Shown piece by piece: positions 50,833 to 64,000 of a stretch of DNA of 64,000 bases. A program made the position numbers and the translations under genes. The notes beneath the pieces are model-generated. The model was not told the origin of the DNA. It saw only the letters and a list, made by a program, of their open reading frames with translations, and ran no database searches. Position 1 is the first letter of the stretch; the number at the start of each line of letters is the position of its first letter. Source of the DNA: Meloidogyne chitwoodi (taxonomy: Eukaryota > Nematoda > Chromadorea > Rhabditida > Meloidogynidae); NCBI GenBank assembly GCA_015183035.1, contig JACZZP010000018.1, positions 310,001-374,000 of the forward strand, in the 5' to 3' direction.

Positions 50833-52339
50833 TTTGAGTTTATTTATATTTTTTTGTTAAAAATAAGCTGAGATATATTTAATATTGTAAGTTAGAAAAA
50901 TACTTTCTCCTGAAATTGAAAAAATATAAAATTTAAATATAATTAAAATTAAGCGAAATAAAAAAGAGAAAATCAGAGAAATCTGACAAATACTTTGGGG
51001 AGTAAAACACAGGGAAGTAACGCGATTCTTCCTCTAAGATCTCAAGCTATTTTGTTTCCAAGTCTTCACTTAGAAATTCAAGAAAAATCAGAAATACTCT
51101 CGAAAACACTCGAAAAAGAGGTGAACTGAAAGAACCTTTTGAATTTAATCTATATAACAGAAACAAAATTGGAGTCATTTAATCCTAAAAATTCAATAAA
51201 CTATTTAAGGACTATTAACTAAAAATTGATCACTAATGTCTTAAAAAATGTTTAAAAAAAATTAGTGATCCTAAGAAATGTTTAAAAAATTAAAAAATGA
51301 AAAAAGGAAATAATTTGTCTTTTTTTTTAAAAATGTTGAAAATAAAATCCGTGAGATGGAAACAAAAAATGTGACACTTGTGTGTGTGTTTAAGTGAGTT
51401 CAATTCAATTCAAACACGTCTGTCTAGCAAATCTCTCTCTGTTTTATCCTTGGCAAATACGTGTGCATTTTCCTTCCTTTATCCACCTTACAAAGCTTTC
51501 TTCCTTTTTTTTAATCCGTTAACGAGCATAACGGTTGTGGGTTGTAAGCCATTTGTTAAAAAATCGATAATGAATAAAGCACAACGATTGTGGCACAAGG
51601 CGTTTGAGCCTGGAAATTTGGGATTGAGAAGTTTTGGGCATAAGGAAATTTTGACATGACGACATTTTGACAAAAATACATTTGACATAAAGACATTTGG
51701 TAACAAAGAGATTTTTAGACATTTTGACATAAAAACATTTTTACATAAGGACATTTGGTCATAAAGACATTTTGTCACAAGAGTTAAAAATGGCCAGCCT
51801 TCCACAACGTTCCACACTCAATCGGCCATGCTCAACAGCCTCAATTTTGTTCTTATTGATTTTGTTTATTTAAAAATATATTTATTGGCATTATGTTTTT
51901 AGAGCACAAGATGAGACATTTCAGCTCAAATATTTTTATAAAAATTAGAGAAAAATAAATTAGAGATTTACATTAATGTGTAAAATAGGCAGAAGTTTAT
52001 TTTCTTTCTTTTCTAAAGGTCTATTTTAATAAAAAAAAATTTTATTTAGTCGAAAGAAATGAAAAATTGTGTGTCTTTTTACTTTTTATTTATTCTTTTA
52101 TCATAAAAAACTTTAAAAATTATTACGAATAGACTCTTTGTGTTCTTTAATTTTCTGTTTTCTCTAATTACTTGTATCCATTTTCGGTGTCGCGTGTGTA
52201 TTACTTTTTTCTTTTTTTTTTCGCTTTTTGTCCCATCTCTTACTTTCATTTCAATCATATGGGAGTAAAAATTAATCATTTGTCAATTTTTGACTTGTAA
52301 TAAATACAATTTTATTTAGAAAACAATTTAATTGCTTAT
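50833..52339. other. Divergent gap, PP1 / BCAS3
   Basis: 1.5 kb holding both promoters. A less AT-rich stretch at 51370-51620 has open frames on both strands that resemble no known family; treated as non-coding. A GACATTTTG array is at 51640-51785. A pyrimidine-rich stretch lies at 52190-52240. No gene seen. Confidence 0.55.
51640..51785. repeat. GACATTTTGTCATAAA array
   Basis: About seven units of 18-20 bases such as GACATAAAGACATTTGG and CATAAAGACATTTTGTC. Isolated related motifs occur near 35530-35670 and 58785-58850. Confidence 0.75.
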
Positions 52340-55300
52340 ATGCCAAATAAAAATGATAAAAATAAAAAAGATTGTTCAAAAACTCAAAACGCCGGAGGGA
52401 AAATTAAATACGCTAATTGTGATGCAGATGGCTACAATAACTTTGCAAATTGCCACGCTAACAATTCACATAATTCGCCTCGTCGTATAAAAGGAAGAGC
52501 GATTACCAAGTTTATTTTTTTAATTATTAAGATTTTCGGTAATTCCATGGTTTGTGTCTTTTATTTTACCTTCTCAGATTCCTCTATTTGCTTTTGGGAA
52601 TTATAGTGATTTGACTTATGTTCATGGAAACTTGCTCGTCACCCCATTTATTCACAAGAAAATAATTATTCAAGTCAATTTTGGGTGTAAAATATTTAAA
52701 TAAGTTGTATAATGAAGCATATCAAGTTCCCAAAATGATAATTATGCAAATTCTTCTTTAATTGCCAAAGCAAATAGATTGGGTTTGGGAGAGTGGAAAA
52801 CCAGTCACAAACATGATGTATTATCAAAACTATAATAAACATTTGTAAAGAGAAATTTAACTTTTTCTTTTAAGAAAAACAACACTTACCGATTCAGTTG
52901 CTGGATTTGTCAATGAGGTGATAACTAATGTAAATTCAAAGAATGAGCCTATAAAATGGGCAAAGATTCAACAACTCCAGACTGGTATCTCTTTTAAATA
53001 ATATTTTCATAAAGTTTTTTAATTGTTGCGAGCTTATGTCCGCTCGTGGTTAATTGGTGTCGTTAAAATAAGAGGTCGTGGGTTCGAGTCCGGCTGAGGG
53101 TTTTTATTTTTTATTTTATTGAAAATGTATGTTTAATTATTAACAAGTTGAGGTCAACTATAAATATGCTTATTTTCAAAATAAAATTACTTTTTAAGGT
53201 TTAAAAGGAAAGGATTCGTCTCTTATTGTAATTATTATTGGTCTGGCAAGAGGCTATCAAATTTATTTCATGGTTTTTTTAAATTAAATTTCAATTAAAT
53301 AATTTTTTAAATTAAGGAAAATGGCGAATTTGAAGAAGTAATTTCCATTAGAAACGTTCTTCTTAAAGATGGACTTCTTTTGCCATTTAAAGTTGATGGC
53401 GTTGACAGGTATAATTTTTAAATTTGAACATTGATTTAACGGAGCATTCTAATTGAATTGCCCTATTAATCTAACAATAAGAATTATAAGGACCCATTTC
53501 AGCTCTTATGGGTCCTCATTTACCCTAAAATTTAATCCAGAAGTCTCATGGAGGCGCCAAGTAGTGTCCTTTGTAAACCACGGACACTGAAATAAACACT
53601 TTCTTAATAGCAAAACCAACAGAAGCTCCGGTTCTTCTATTAGATAATTTTAATATTTTCAAACAAAATTTTTTTTTTTAGTCTTGCTTCTCATCGCCCT
53701 ATATTTGCTTCCGTTTTGGAAGAGTGCTCGTCAGATGGGAATACTTTATGTTTTACTTCTCTAAATACGGGAGAGACCTTTCGACGAAATAAATTTGATA
53801 GTCACATTAACGAAATTGATTTTTCTTCCAAGTTTGTAATTTTTTAAAAAATTTTAATTTTTTAATTTTAAATATATTTTATGTTACTCGTAGAAATTTT
53901 TTTACGTTTTCTACTACTCTTTTTTAGTTGTTTTTTGGTATTGCTTGCCGAAACCATTATAATTTACAACAATAATGACCTCATTGAACGCTTACGTGTA
54001 AAAGTGCCAAAGAATTGTCCAATATTTGCATTGTCAGGAAATCTTGTTGCATTTGCTGATGAAAATGTTGGTCTTTTTTTTAATAAATTTGTTTGAAATT
54101 TGGTTGACCATTTTGCAAATAATTTATTTTAATTTTTCACAGTGTAAACAATCTTTACTCAGTTGCGGCTTTTCCACTGATATTCATGAAACAGATAATC
54201 ATGTTATGTTAACTGCAAAAAAGATAACTAAAACGATGACTTCTTTTGGAGGTTCACTTGTATCTTCTATAACGCCTTTAAAGACTGTAAATAATAATGG
54301 AATTATAAATAACAAAGCGGGAATTGTGACAATTGTAAATATTGATCCAACTTTAAAAATGTCGTCTTTTACAAAGAACAAGGTTTTTATTTTTAAGGTT
54401 ATTAAAATTATAAACTATTTAATAGATTCAAACTACCAATAATTTGGATTATATTGCCCATTTCTGTGCGCATAAAAATTCCAAAATTGGTCATTTAATG
54501 TTTGGAAAAGGAGGACATTTGCTTCTTACTGGTTCTAGTTCATCTACCATTTTTAATATTTTTCTGATTCATATACATCCAAAAAACTCGTCTCTTTCAT
54601 GTATTCAACACATTTATTCTCTTGTGAGAGGAAATTCGACTGCAAAAGTAATTTTTTTAATTTTTTAAATAAATTTTGTGTCATTTTTTCAGGTCATTAG
54701 CAGTATTTTTTCATCAGATAATCGTTGGGTAGCAATTTCCACAAATCATGGAAGTACTCATTTATTTGCAATTACACCTTTTGGAGGTCGTATTACAACG
54801 CGTACTCATAATGGTAAATTTATGAATAAAGAAAGTCGATTTGAAAAAACTGCTGGAATAATTAGAACAAAAATTAGGGCTGATAATTGCAGTGAACTTA
54901 CTTCTCAAACTTTTAGGTATATTTTTTTATTAATGTTTGACCCCTAGTTTTTAAGGGAGTTTCACTAAAATTGTTGCAAAAGTTGTTAACTAGTTAATTA
55001 AAATATAATTTGTTAAACATGTTTTTGAATTAAAAAATGTTTTTACAAAATAAATTTGTAAAACAAGTTGTTTTGGTATTACAATAGCATTTTTAAAAAG
55101 AAATGTTTTTTACAATAATAAAACTGTTGTTTTTATAAACAATTAAACTAAAATTTGCAAAACAAGTTTTTAATTATAATTAAAACTTGGTATTTTCACA
55201 AACATTTGAAAAGCATTTGTGAAAGTTTTAACTAAATAATTCTGAAAATGTTTTTAATAATTTTAAATTATTTTTTTTAGAACTCACCCTGGAACTAAAA

Positions 55301-57100
55301 ATTCAACTTTAACTAGTACTGTATCTAACGAATGTTTATCAAACTTTGATGTTAAACCAATTGTTTTGGTATGATTTTATTATTTCCTTTTTTTATTTTA
55401 TTTTTTTAAAGTGTTCATTAGTATTGGCAAAACAAACATTATTTTCTTCTGAAAATTTTTGGTAAATTTATTTAAAAAAATATTTTGTTTAATTTTTTTA
55501 GTGCTTGGGCTTCTGATAATACCCCAAATATTTTACAAACATCAAATGGAAGATTTTACAATAAAAATGATTCAATCAAAGATATTTCACCAACAAAAAG
55601 AGCTGTAGTTTTTACAGACACATTAATTAATGTATGAATAAATAAATAATTTAAATTTTACAAATAATAGGATTAGACACTGTAAATATGAACAAGAAAA
55701 ATAAATTTTGAAATTATAAAACAATTAAAATATAATTTGTAAAACAAGTTTTAGAAAAAATACAAACAAGTTATAAAATTATAAAAACTTAGAAAACAAG
55801 TTGTACAATTAATAAAATATGTTTTAACAAAATTGTAATTATTTCAATAAACTTTTTACAAAACAATTGTGTTTTTTTTAACTTACCAACAAAAAAATAT
55901 TATTATTATTTTTCAGAAGCAACAACAACAAACTCTTTCATCTATTGCTACTTCTTTAATGATGTTAGAAGGTGATGGTATATTAACTCAATATGGAATT
56001 GATTTGTCAAATAATTTACAAACTACAATAATTAATAAATCAAATATTCTTAAAAAATCACTGTCAAATGATTCACAAAATTCTATTGGTGATTTTGATC
56101 GGGAAAATTGTAATAGAAAAAGTTGTGATTCTAGAAGAATTATTAATAATAATGCTTTAGTTAATGATTCTTTAAACAATGCAAAATTGATTCGAATGAC
56201 AGAATGGGAATTGAACAGGTCAAAACTAATTTTCCAATAAATACAAATTGTAAAATAAATTTTAATAAATAAAAATAACAAAACAAGTTTTAATACATTA
56301 AAGTTGTAATACAAGTTTTAATACACTATGAAATAGTTTTTGACGAACATAGATTTGTAAAATTGTAAAACAAGTTTTAACAAATAACTATATTTTTTAA
56401 TTTTTAGAAGCAACAGCTCAATCGATTTTGAAGCTGTTAATCCTCCCCTTCATGCGAATAATTCCTTGATGAAAATATTTTTAAAAAGTAAAGGGAAAAA
56501 TCAATTAAAATACGAAAAGAATTGGCTTCCTTTTTTGGAAGTTATTACTTATTCAGGACCTCATAGAAGATTGGTTAGTTTTTTATATAATTTTTTTTAT
56601 AATTTTTTAAGTGGCTTGGACCTCAATTTTGCTTCAATGTTCATACAATTTCTTCAACATCTTCAGAATGTGTATGTTAATATTTTACTTAATTTAAATT
56701 TATTTAAAAAGAATATTAATTAATTTTTTTTAGACAGACGAGGAGTCTGGAGAGAATTTTATTTCTCAAGTTAATGGACTAAAAAAGTGTTGCCCAGTTT
56801 TAATTGAAAAAGAACAACAACAAGTAAATGGATTTATTAAATTAAACGAGGAAATGGTTGTAGCAAAAATTGTTTGTGGTTCATGGTCTTCAGAAATAGA
56901 TTCAAAGTCTATGGATGGAATTTCTGGAAAACTTAAAGAAAAAATTGATGAGGCAATGAGAGATACAAATTTAAACGAGGAATTGGTAAATTATTTATTT
57001 TATAATTTTTTAAATTTTAAATTATTTTTAAAATTTGTAGGATGATTCAGAGAGACAAAGTCAGGAAGATCTCATGACGCTTTCAAACATTGACATTTGA
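52340..57100 (+). CDS. BCAS3: BCAS3 homologue (WD-repeat autophagy/cytoskeleton protein)
   Basis: BCAS3 forms a phagophore-binding complex with PHAF1 and is linked to cell migration. Exon 1 (52340 to about 52510) is hydrophilic (NNSHNSPRRIKGRAITK) and joins in frame over a 365-base intron to KTTLTDSVAGFVNEVITNV and EPIKWAKIQQLQT. Propeller exons: SLIVIIIGLARGYQIYF, FEEVISIRNVLLKDGLLLPF, LASHRPIFASVLEECSSDGN, CPIFALSGNLVAFADEN, then DNRWVAISTNHGSTHLFAIT with PFGGRITTRTHNGKF and SRFEKTAG, a family signature. The BCAS3 domain follows with FLEVITYSGPHRRL (56538-56572) and CGSWSSEIDSKSMDG. Stop at 57098-57100. Several introns carry AAAACAAGTTTT palindromes. The first exon is the least certain. Confidence 0.87.
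52637..52672. mobile_element. Family A half-copy in BCAS3 intron 1
   Basis: CGTCACCCCATTTATTCACA, then AGAAAATAATTATT, resembles one family A arm. The matching right arm could not be found, so this is a decayed copy. Confidence 0.5.
53034..53101 (+). other. tRNA-like sequence g, in BCAS3 intron
   Basis: A-box-like CGCTCGTGGTTAATTGG and B-box GTGGGTTCGAGTCC, then a T5 run. The anticodon segment, TCGTTAAAATAAGAGG, does not make a normal stem. The sequence is less AT-rich than its intron. Confidence 0.45.
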
Positions 57101-57518
57101 AAAAATTAAATAAATATATACCTGTACTTTAAAAAATATAGAAAATGGCCTATATAATTAGGTGCCCTTAATATAATATATTAATTATATATTCTTCACT
57201 TCATACAATTTTATATACCTATAAATGTGGCATATACCAAAAAAAGAGGTTGTCTCATAAGATAAATCACATTTTTTTATTTTGCTGCTTGTTCCCATTT
57301 TATGAGACAATCAAACAAATTATTTTAACAACAATTTTTTTTACTAAATTAGTAATATTTGTACATTTATTTTCTTAGTTTTTGTAAATATTCACAATTT
57401 TAAATAAAATTAATTTTTTTAAAGATTTTTAATTTTCTAATATTGAAGAATAATCGTTTAACTTGTTTTTTTTAATTTAAAAAATTCAGAAAATATTTAA
57501 ATTTATTTGCTTGAATTA
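57101..57518. other. Gap between BCAS3 and METTL6
   Basis: A hairpin at 57252-57307 (TTGTCTCATAA / TTATGAGACAA) lies about 150 bases after the BCAS3 stop. No polyadenylation signal was singled out in this A/T-rich DNA. No gene seen. Confidence 0.55.
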
Positions 57519-58622
57519 ATGGAAAATGAAGGAGATGCAGTACTATTTATTAGCGAGTATAAAAGGCAAGTTTCTGTTGTATTAAATAATAAAACTTGAA
57601 TATAGGTAGAAATGTAAAGTTGTAAATTAACTGATATTTTTGTTGCAAAACTTGAAATTTTTAAACTTGACAGATGTTTTAGTTATTGCAAAACAATTGT
57701 AAAACTTGTTTGTTATTTTAGGCTTAAATTGGAAAAGGAAGCACAAAAGAACTGGGATCGTTTTTACAAAAGGAATTCTGCTAACTTTTTTAAGGATAGA
57801 AATTGGACAAAGACGGAGATTGAACTCCTATGCAGTGATATTTCGCTAAATGTTTGTACAAATGTTTTAAAAAATTTTGATTATTTTTTATAGTCTAATC
57901 TTTCATTTATTGATGCTGGTTGTGGTTGTGGCAATACAATTTTCCCTTTAACCAAATCCTTTTCAAATTGGAATTTTTATGGAATAGATTTCTCAAAGAA
58001 TGCTATTTCATTACTTGAGAAACGAGCAGAGGAATTGGATGTTAAAGGTTAACTTTATTTTTTTTATATTTTTTTTTCTAATTTTTAAATTTTAGTTCAA
58101 ACTAGAATATTCGATTTAACATTAGAAGATATACAAGAATTAAATTTACCTCAAGTCGACATAATTTCCCTTGTATTTGTTCTTTCAACAATTTCAAAAG
58201 AAGGGCAGAAAAATGTTATTAAAAATATTAAAAAACTTTTGAAACCAAAAGGGAGTATAATTGTTAGAGATTATGGAGCGTATGATCAGTTATTAAAATT
58301 TTTATTAGTTTTCTCTTGTGAATTTTATACATATTTAAAATAAATTTATTTTTAGTGCTATGATGAGGTTTGGAAGAAATTCAAAAATAGATGAACGTTT
58401 TTATGTCAGACAGGATGGCACTAGAGCATATTATTTTTTAATAGGTACATTTTTTATTTTTTATTTACTTTTGTTTAATTAGATGAACTAATTAAATTGT
58501 TTGAAGAATGTGGTTATACAACATTTAAGTGTAATTATATATACAGAAGAACGGAAAATATAAAAGAAGGGATTAATTTTGAAAGAACATTTGTTGAGGG
58601 AAGGTTCTGTAAAATTGATTAA
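57519..58622 (+). CDS. METTL6: METTL6-type tRNA 3-methylcytidine methyltransferase
   Basis: SAM-dependent methyltransferase that makes m3C32 in tRNA (METTL6 acts on serine tRNAs). The start at 57519 reads MENEGDAVLFISEYKR. Further exons: AQKNWDRFYKRNSANFFKDR, the METTL2/6/8 signature; SNLSFIDAGCGCGNTIFPLT, the SAM-binding GxGxG region; NFYGIDFSKNAISLLEKRA; DIISLVFVLSTISKEGQKNV; KPKGSIIVRDYGAYD; RFGRNSKIDERFYVRQDGTR; and C-terminus FVEGRFCKID, stop 58620-58622. Six exons, about 275 residues, right for METTL6. It is on the same strand as BCAS3 418 bases downstream, so co-transcription with trans-splicing is possible but unproven. Confidence 0.92.
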
Positions 58623-59016
58623 AATAATATTTTTTTGTTAAAATGTTGTTTTTAAAGTTTTAAAACAAACAAATATAAAACATGTTGTTTTAAGAATAAA
58701 GTTTGTAAAACAAGTTTTAATAAAATTATAAAACTTGAAGATAGATTGTAAGAAAACAACTTATTTTGATTCATTTTATAGTAATGGACATTTTGTCCGT
58801 CAATTAAGGTTTAGCTATTTTGTTATTTTTATTGCAAATAGACATTTTGTCATTCAAGCTAGTTAAAGAAAAAGAAGAGAGAAAATAAAAGGAAAGAGTG
58901 TTTTTCTATTTACTAACTTCTCTAACATTATATTCATAAAATTACACAGTTTTTAGTGCTCAATTGAAATTAATTTGTTTTCTTTGCTTATTTTTTTTAG
59001 TTTTGGGAACGTACTT
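58623..59016 (+). promoter_or_regulatory. Upstream region of the SL RNA gene
   Basis: 394 bases between METTL6 and the SL RNA gene. It holds AAAACAAGTTTT repeats (58660-58760), a GACATTTTGTC pair (58785-58850), and a non-repetitive stretch at 58930-59005. The interval 40-65 bases before the leader (TTAGTGCTCAATTGAAAT) is where a proximal sequence element should be, but I cannot match it to a consensus. Confidence 0.4.
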
Positions 59017-59112
59017 GGTTTAAATACCCAAGTTTGAGGTAGTAATACTTAAGCCCTAAAGATCAGTGGCGCTTGGGATAAATTTTGGAATTGCTTAGCC
59101 TTTTGGTTAAGC
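59017..59112 (+). ncRNA. Spliced-leader (SL1-like) RNA gene
   Basis: The donor RNA for nematode trans-splicing, adding a 22-base cap exon to mRNAs. The exon at 59017-59038 starts GGTTTAAATACCCAAGTTT and ends GAG. It equals canonical SL1 except T to A at position 8. A GT donor follows directly (GAG-GTAGTAATAC). Then come a middle stem (AAGCCC with GTGGCGCTT) and an Sm-binding site, GGGATAAATTTTGGAA, whose ATAAATTTTGGAA matches that of the Caenorhabditis SL1 RNA. A final perfect hairpin is GCTTAGCC-TTTT-GGTTAAGC (59093-59112). All parts of an SL RNA are in the right order and at the right length, about 96 bases. It stands alone, away from 5S rDNA, between METTL6 and Furry. Confidence 0.88.
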
Positions 59113-59456
59113 TTAAATGTAATTTTTATTTTGGATTATGGGAATATGGTTTTTTCTTGGTATTCTCATTCAACTCATACCTAACATTAATCATGGCGAT
59201 GAAGTGTGACACAAAGTCTCGTGCCCAACCGTCTCTTGTATTTCTTTCGTGCTCAAACGACTTTAATTAAAATGAATATTTAAGTGTCTGCTGTCTTTCA
59301 TTTTTAACAATTCTCTTTCTCATAGGTTAATTTTCCAAAAAATTCTTCGTGATAATTTTAACTTTTTAGTCATTTTTACATTTTCTAGTCCTTTAATATG
59401 TGCTTTTGTTTCTCCAAACATTTTTAAACTAATTCTTAATCATTTTTCAGTATAAA
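59113..59456. other. Gap between SL RNA gene and Furry start
   Basis: About 340 bases, less AT-rich at 59190-59260. Presumably holds the Furry promoter or a trans-splice acceptor: ATCATTTTTCAG at 59439-59450 lies 6 bases before the start codon and would suit trans-splicing. No gene seen. Confidence 0.5.

Positions 59457-64000
<4,544 letters not shown>

Noticed and set aside
51378..51817. Overlapping open frames on both strands between PP1 and BCAS3
   Set aside because: Part of the frames is the GACATTTTG repeat array, and neither protein resembles anything known.
59090..59150. U2 snRNA 5' end, because of GCTTAGCCTTTTGGTTAAGC
   Set aside because: The hairpin is better explained as the terminal stem of the SL RNA, directly after its Sm site.

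Overview
The window looks like nuclear DNA of a very AT-rich nematode, most like a plant-parasitic tylenchid such as Meloidogyne (inference). The evidence is mostly 40-80 base GT-AG introns, a spliced-leader RNA gene with a near-SL1 leader, a nematode-type DB-domain protein, and homologues of FLI-1, SAX-2, an FGF ligand and BCAS3. All protein calls come from reading exons by eye and joining them at splice sites. Most inner exon borders are good to a few bases, but first exons and UTRs are less certain.

Layout, left to right: PAXBP1/GCFC splicing factor (-, cut by the left edge); an intact BED-finger hAT-transposase-like gene (+); an FGF ligand (-); a 4.1 kb repeat-rich gap; a GILT thiol reductase (+); a DB-domain secreted protein (+); a TMUB-type transmembrane ubiquitin-like protein (-); CCDC47 (+); a small unrecognised gene (-); UFD1 (+); a double-CXXC zinc-finger protein (-); a 5 kb gap; NAD-dependent glycerol-3-phosphate dehydrogenase (-); Flightless-I (-, about 8.9 kb); protein phosphatase 1 catalytic subunit (-); BCAS3 (+); METTL6-type tRNA methyltransferase (+); an SL RNA gene (+); and Furry/SAX-2 (+, cut by the right edge). 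Most genes are conserved housekeeping or signalling genes. CCDC47 and UFD1 both act at the ER, but I see no pathway cluster. BCAS3 and METTL6 are on one strand 418 bases apart and could be co-transcribed.

Introns and gaps carry a rich set of small palindromic elements. One family has arms containing CACCCCATTTATTCGCAA and has at least 11 copies or remnants. Several copies have been invaded by other miniature elements. The clearest case is a 441-base foldback flanked by a perfect 8-base duplication inside a UFD1 intron. Seven tRNA-like sequences keep A-box and B-box motifs but have lost the anticodon and acceptor stems. Different genes also carry different short palindromic intron motifs: TTTCCGGAAA around FGF/GILT, AAAACAAGTTTT in BCAS3/METTL6, ATTCTGATTTTT in several others, and GATCTTTTGGGT in the 31-33 kb gap.

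The most interesting items are the variant SL RNA gene, the intact hAT-like gene lacking a usual catalytic aspartate, the two-CXXC protein, and the nested elements.
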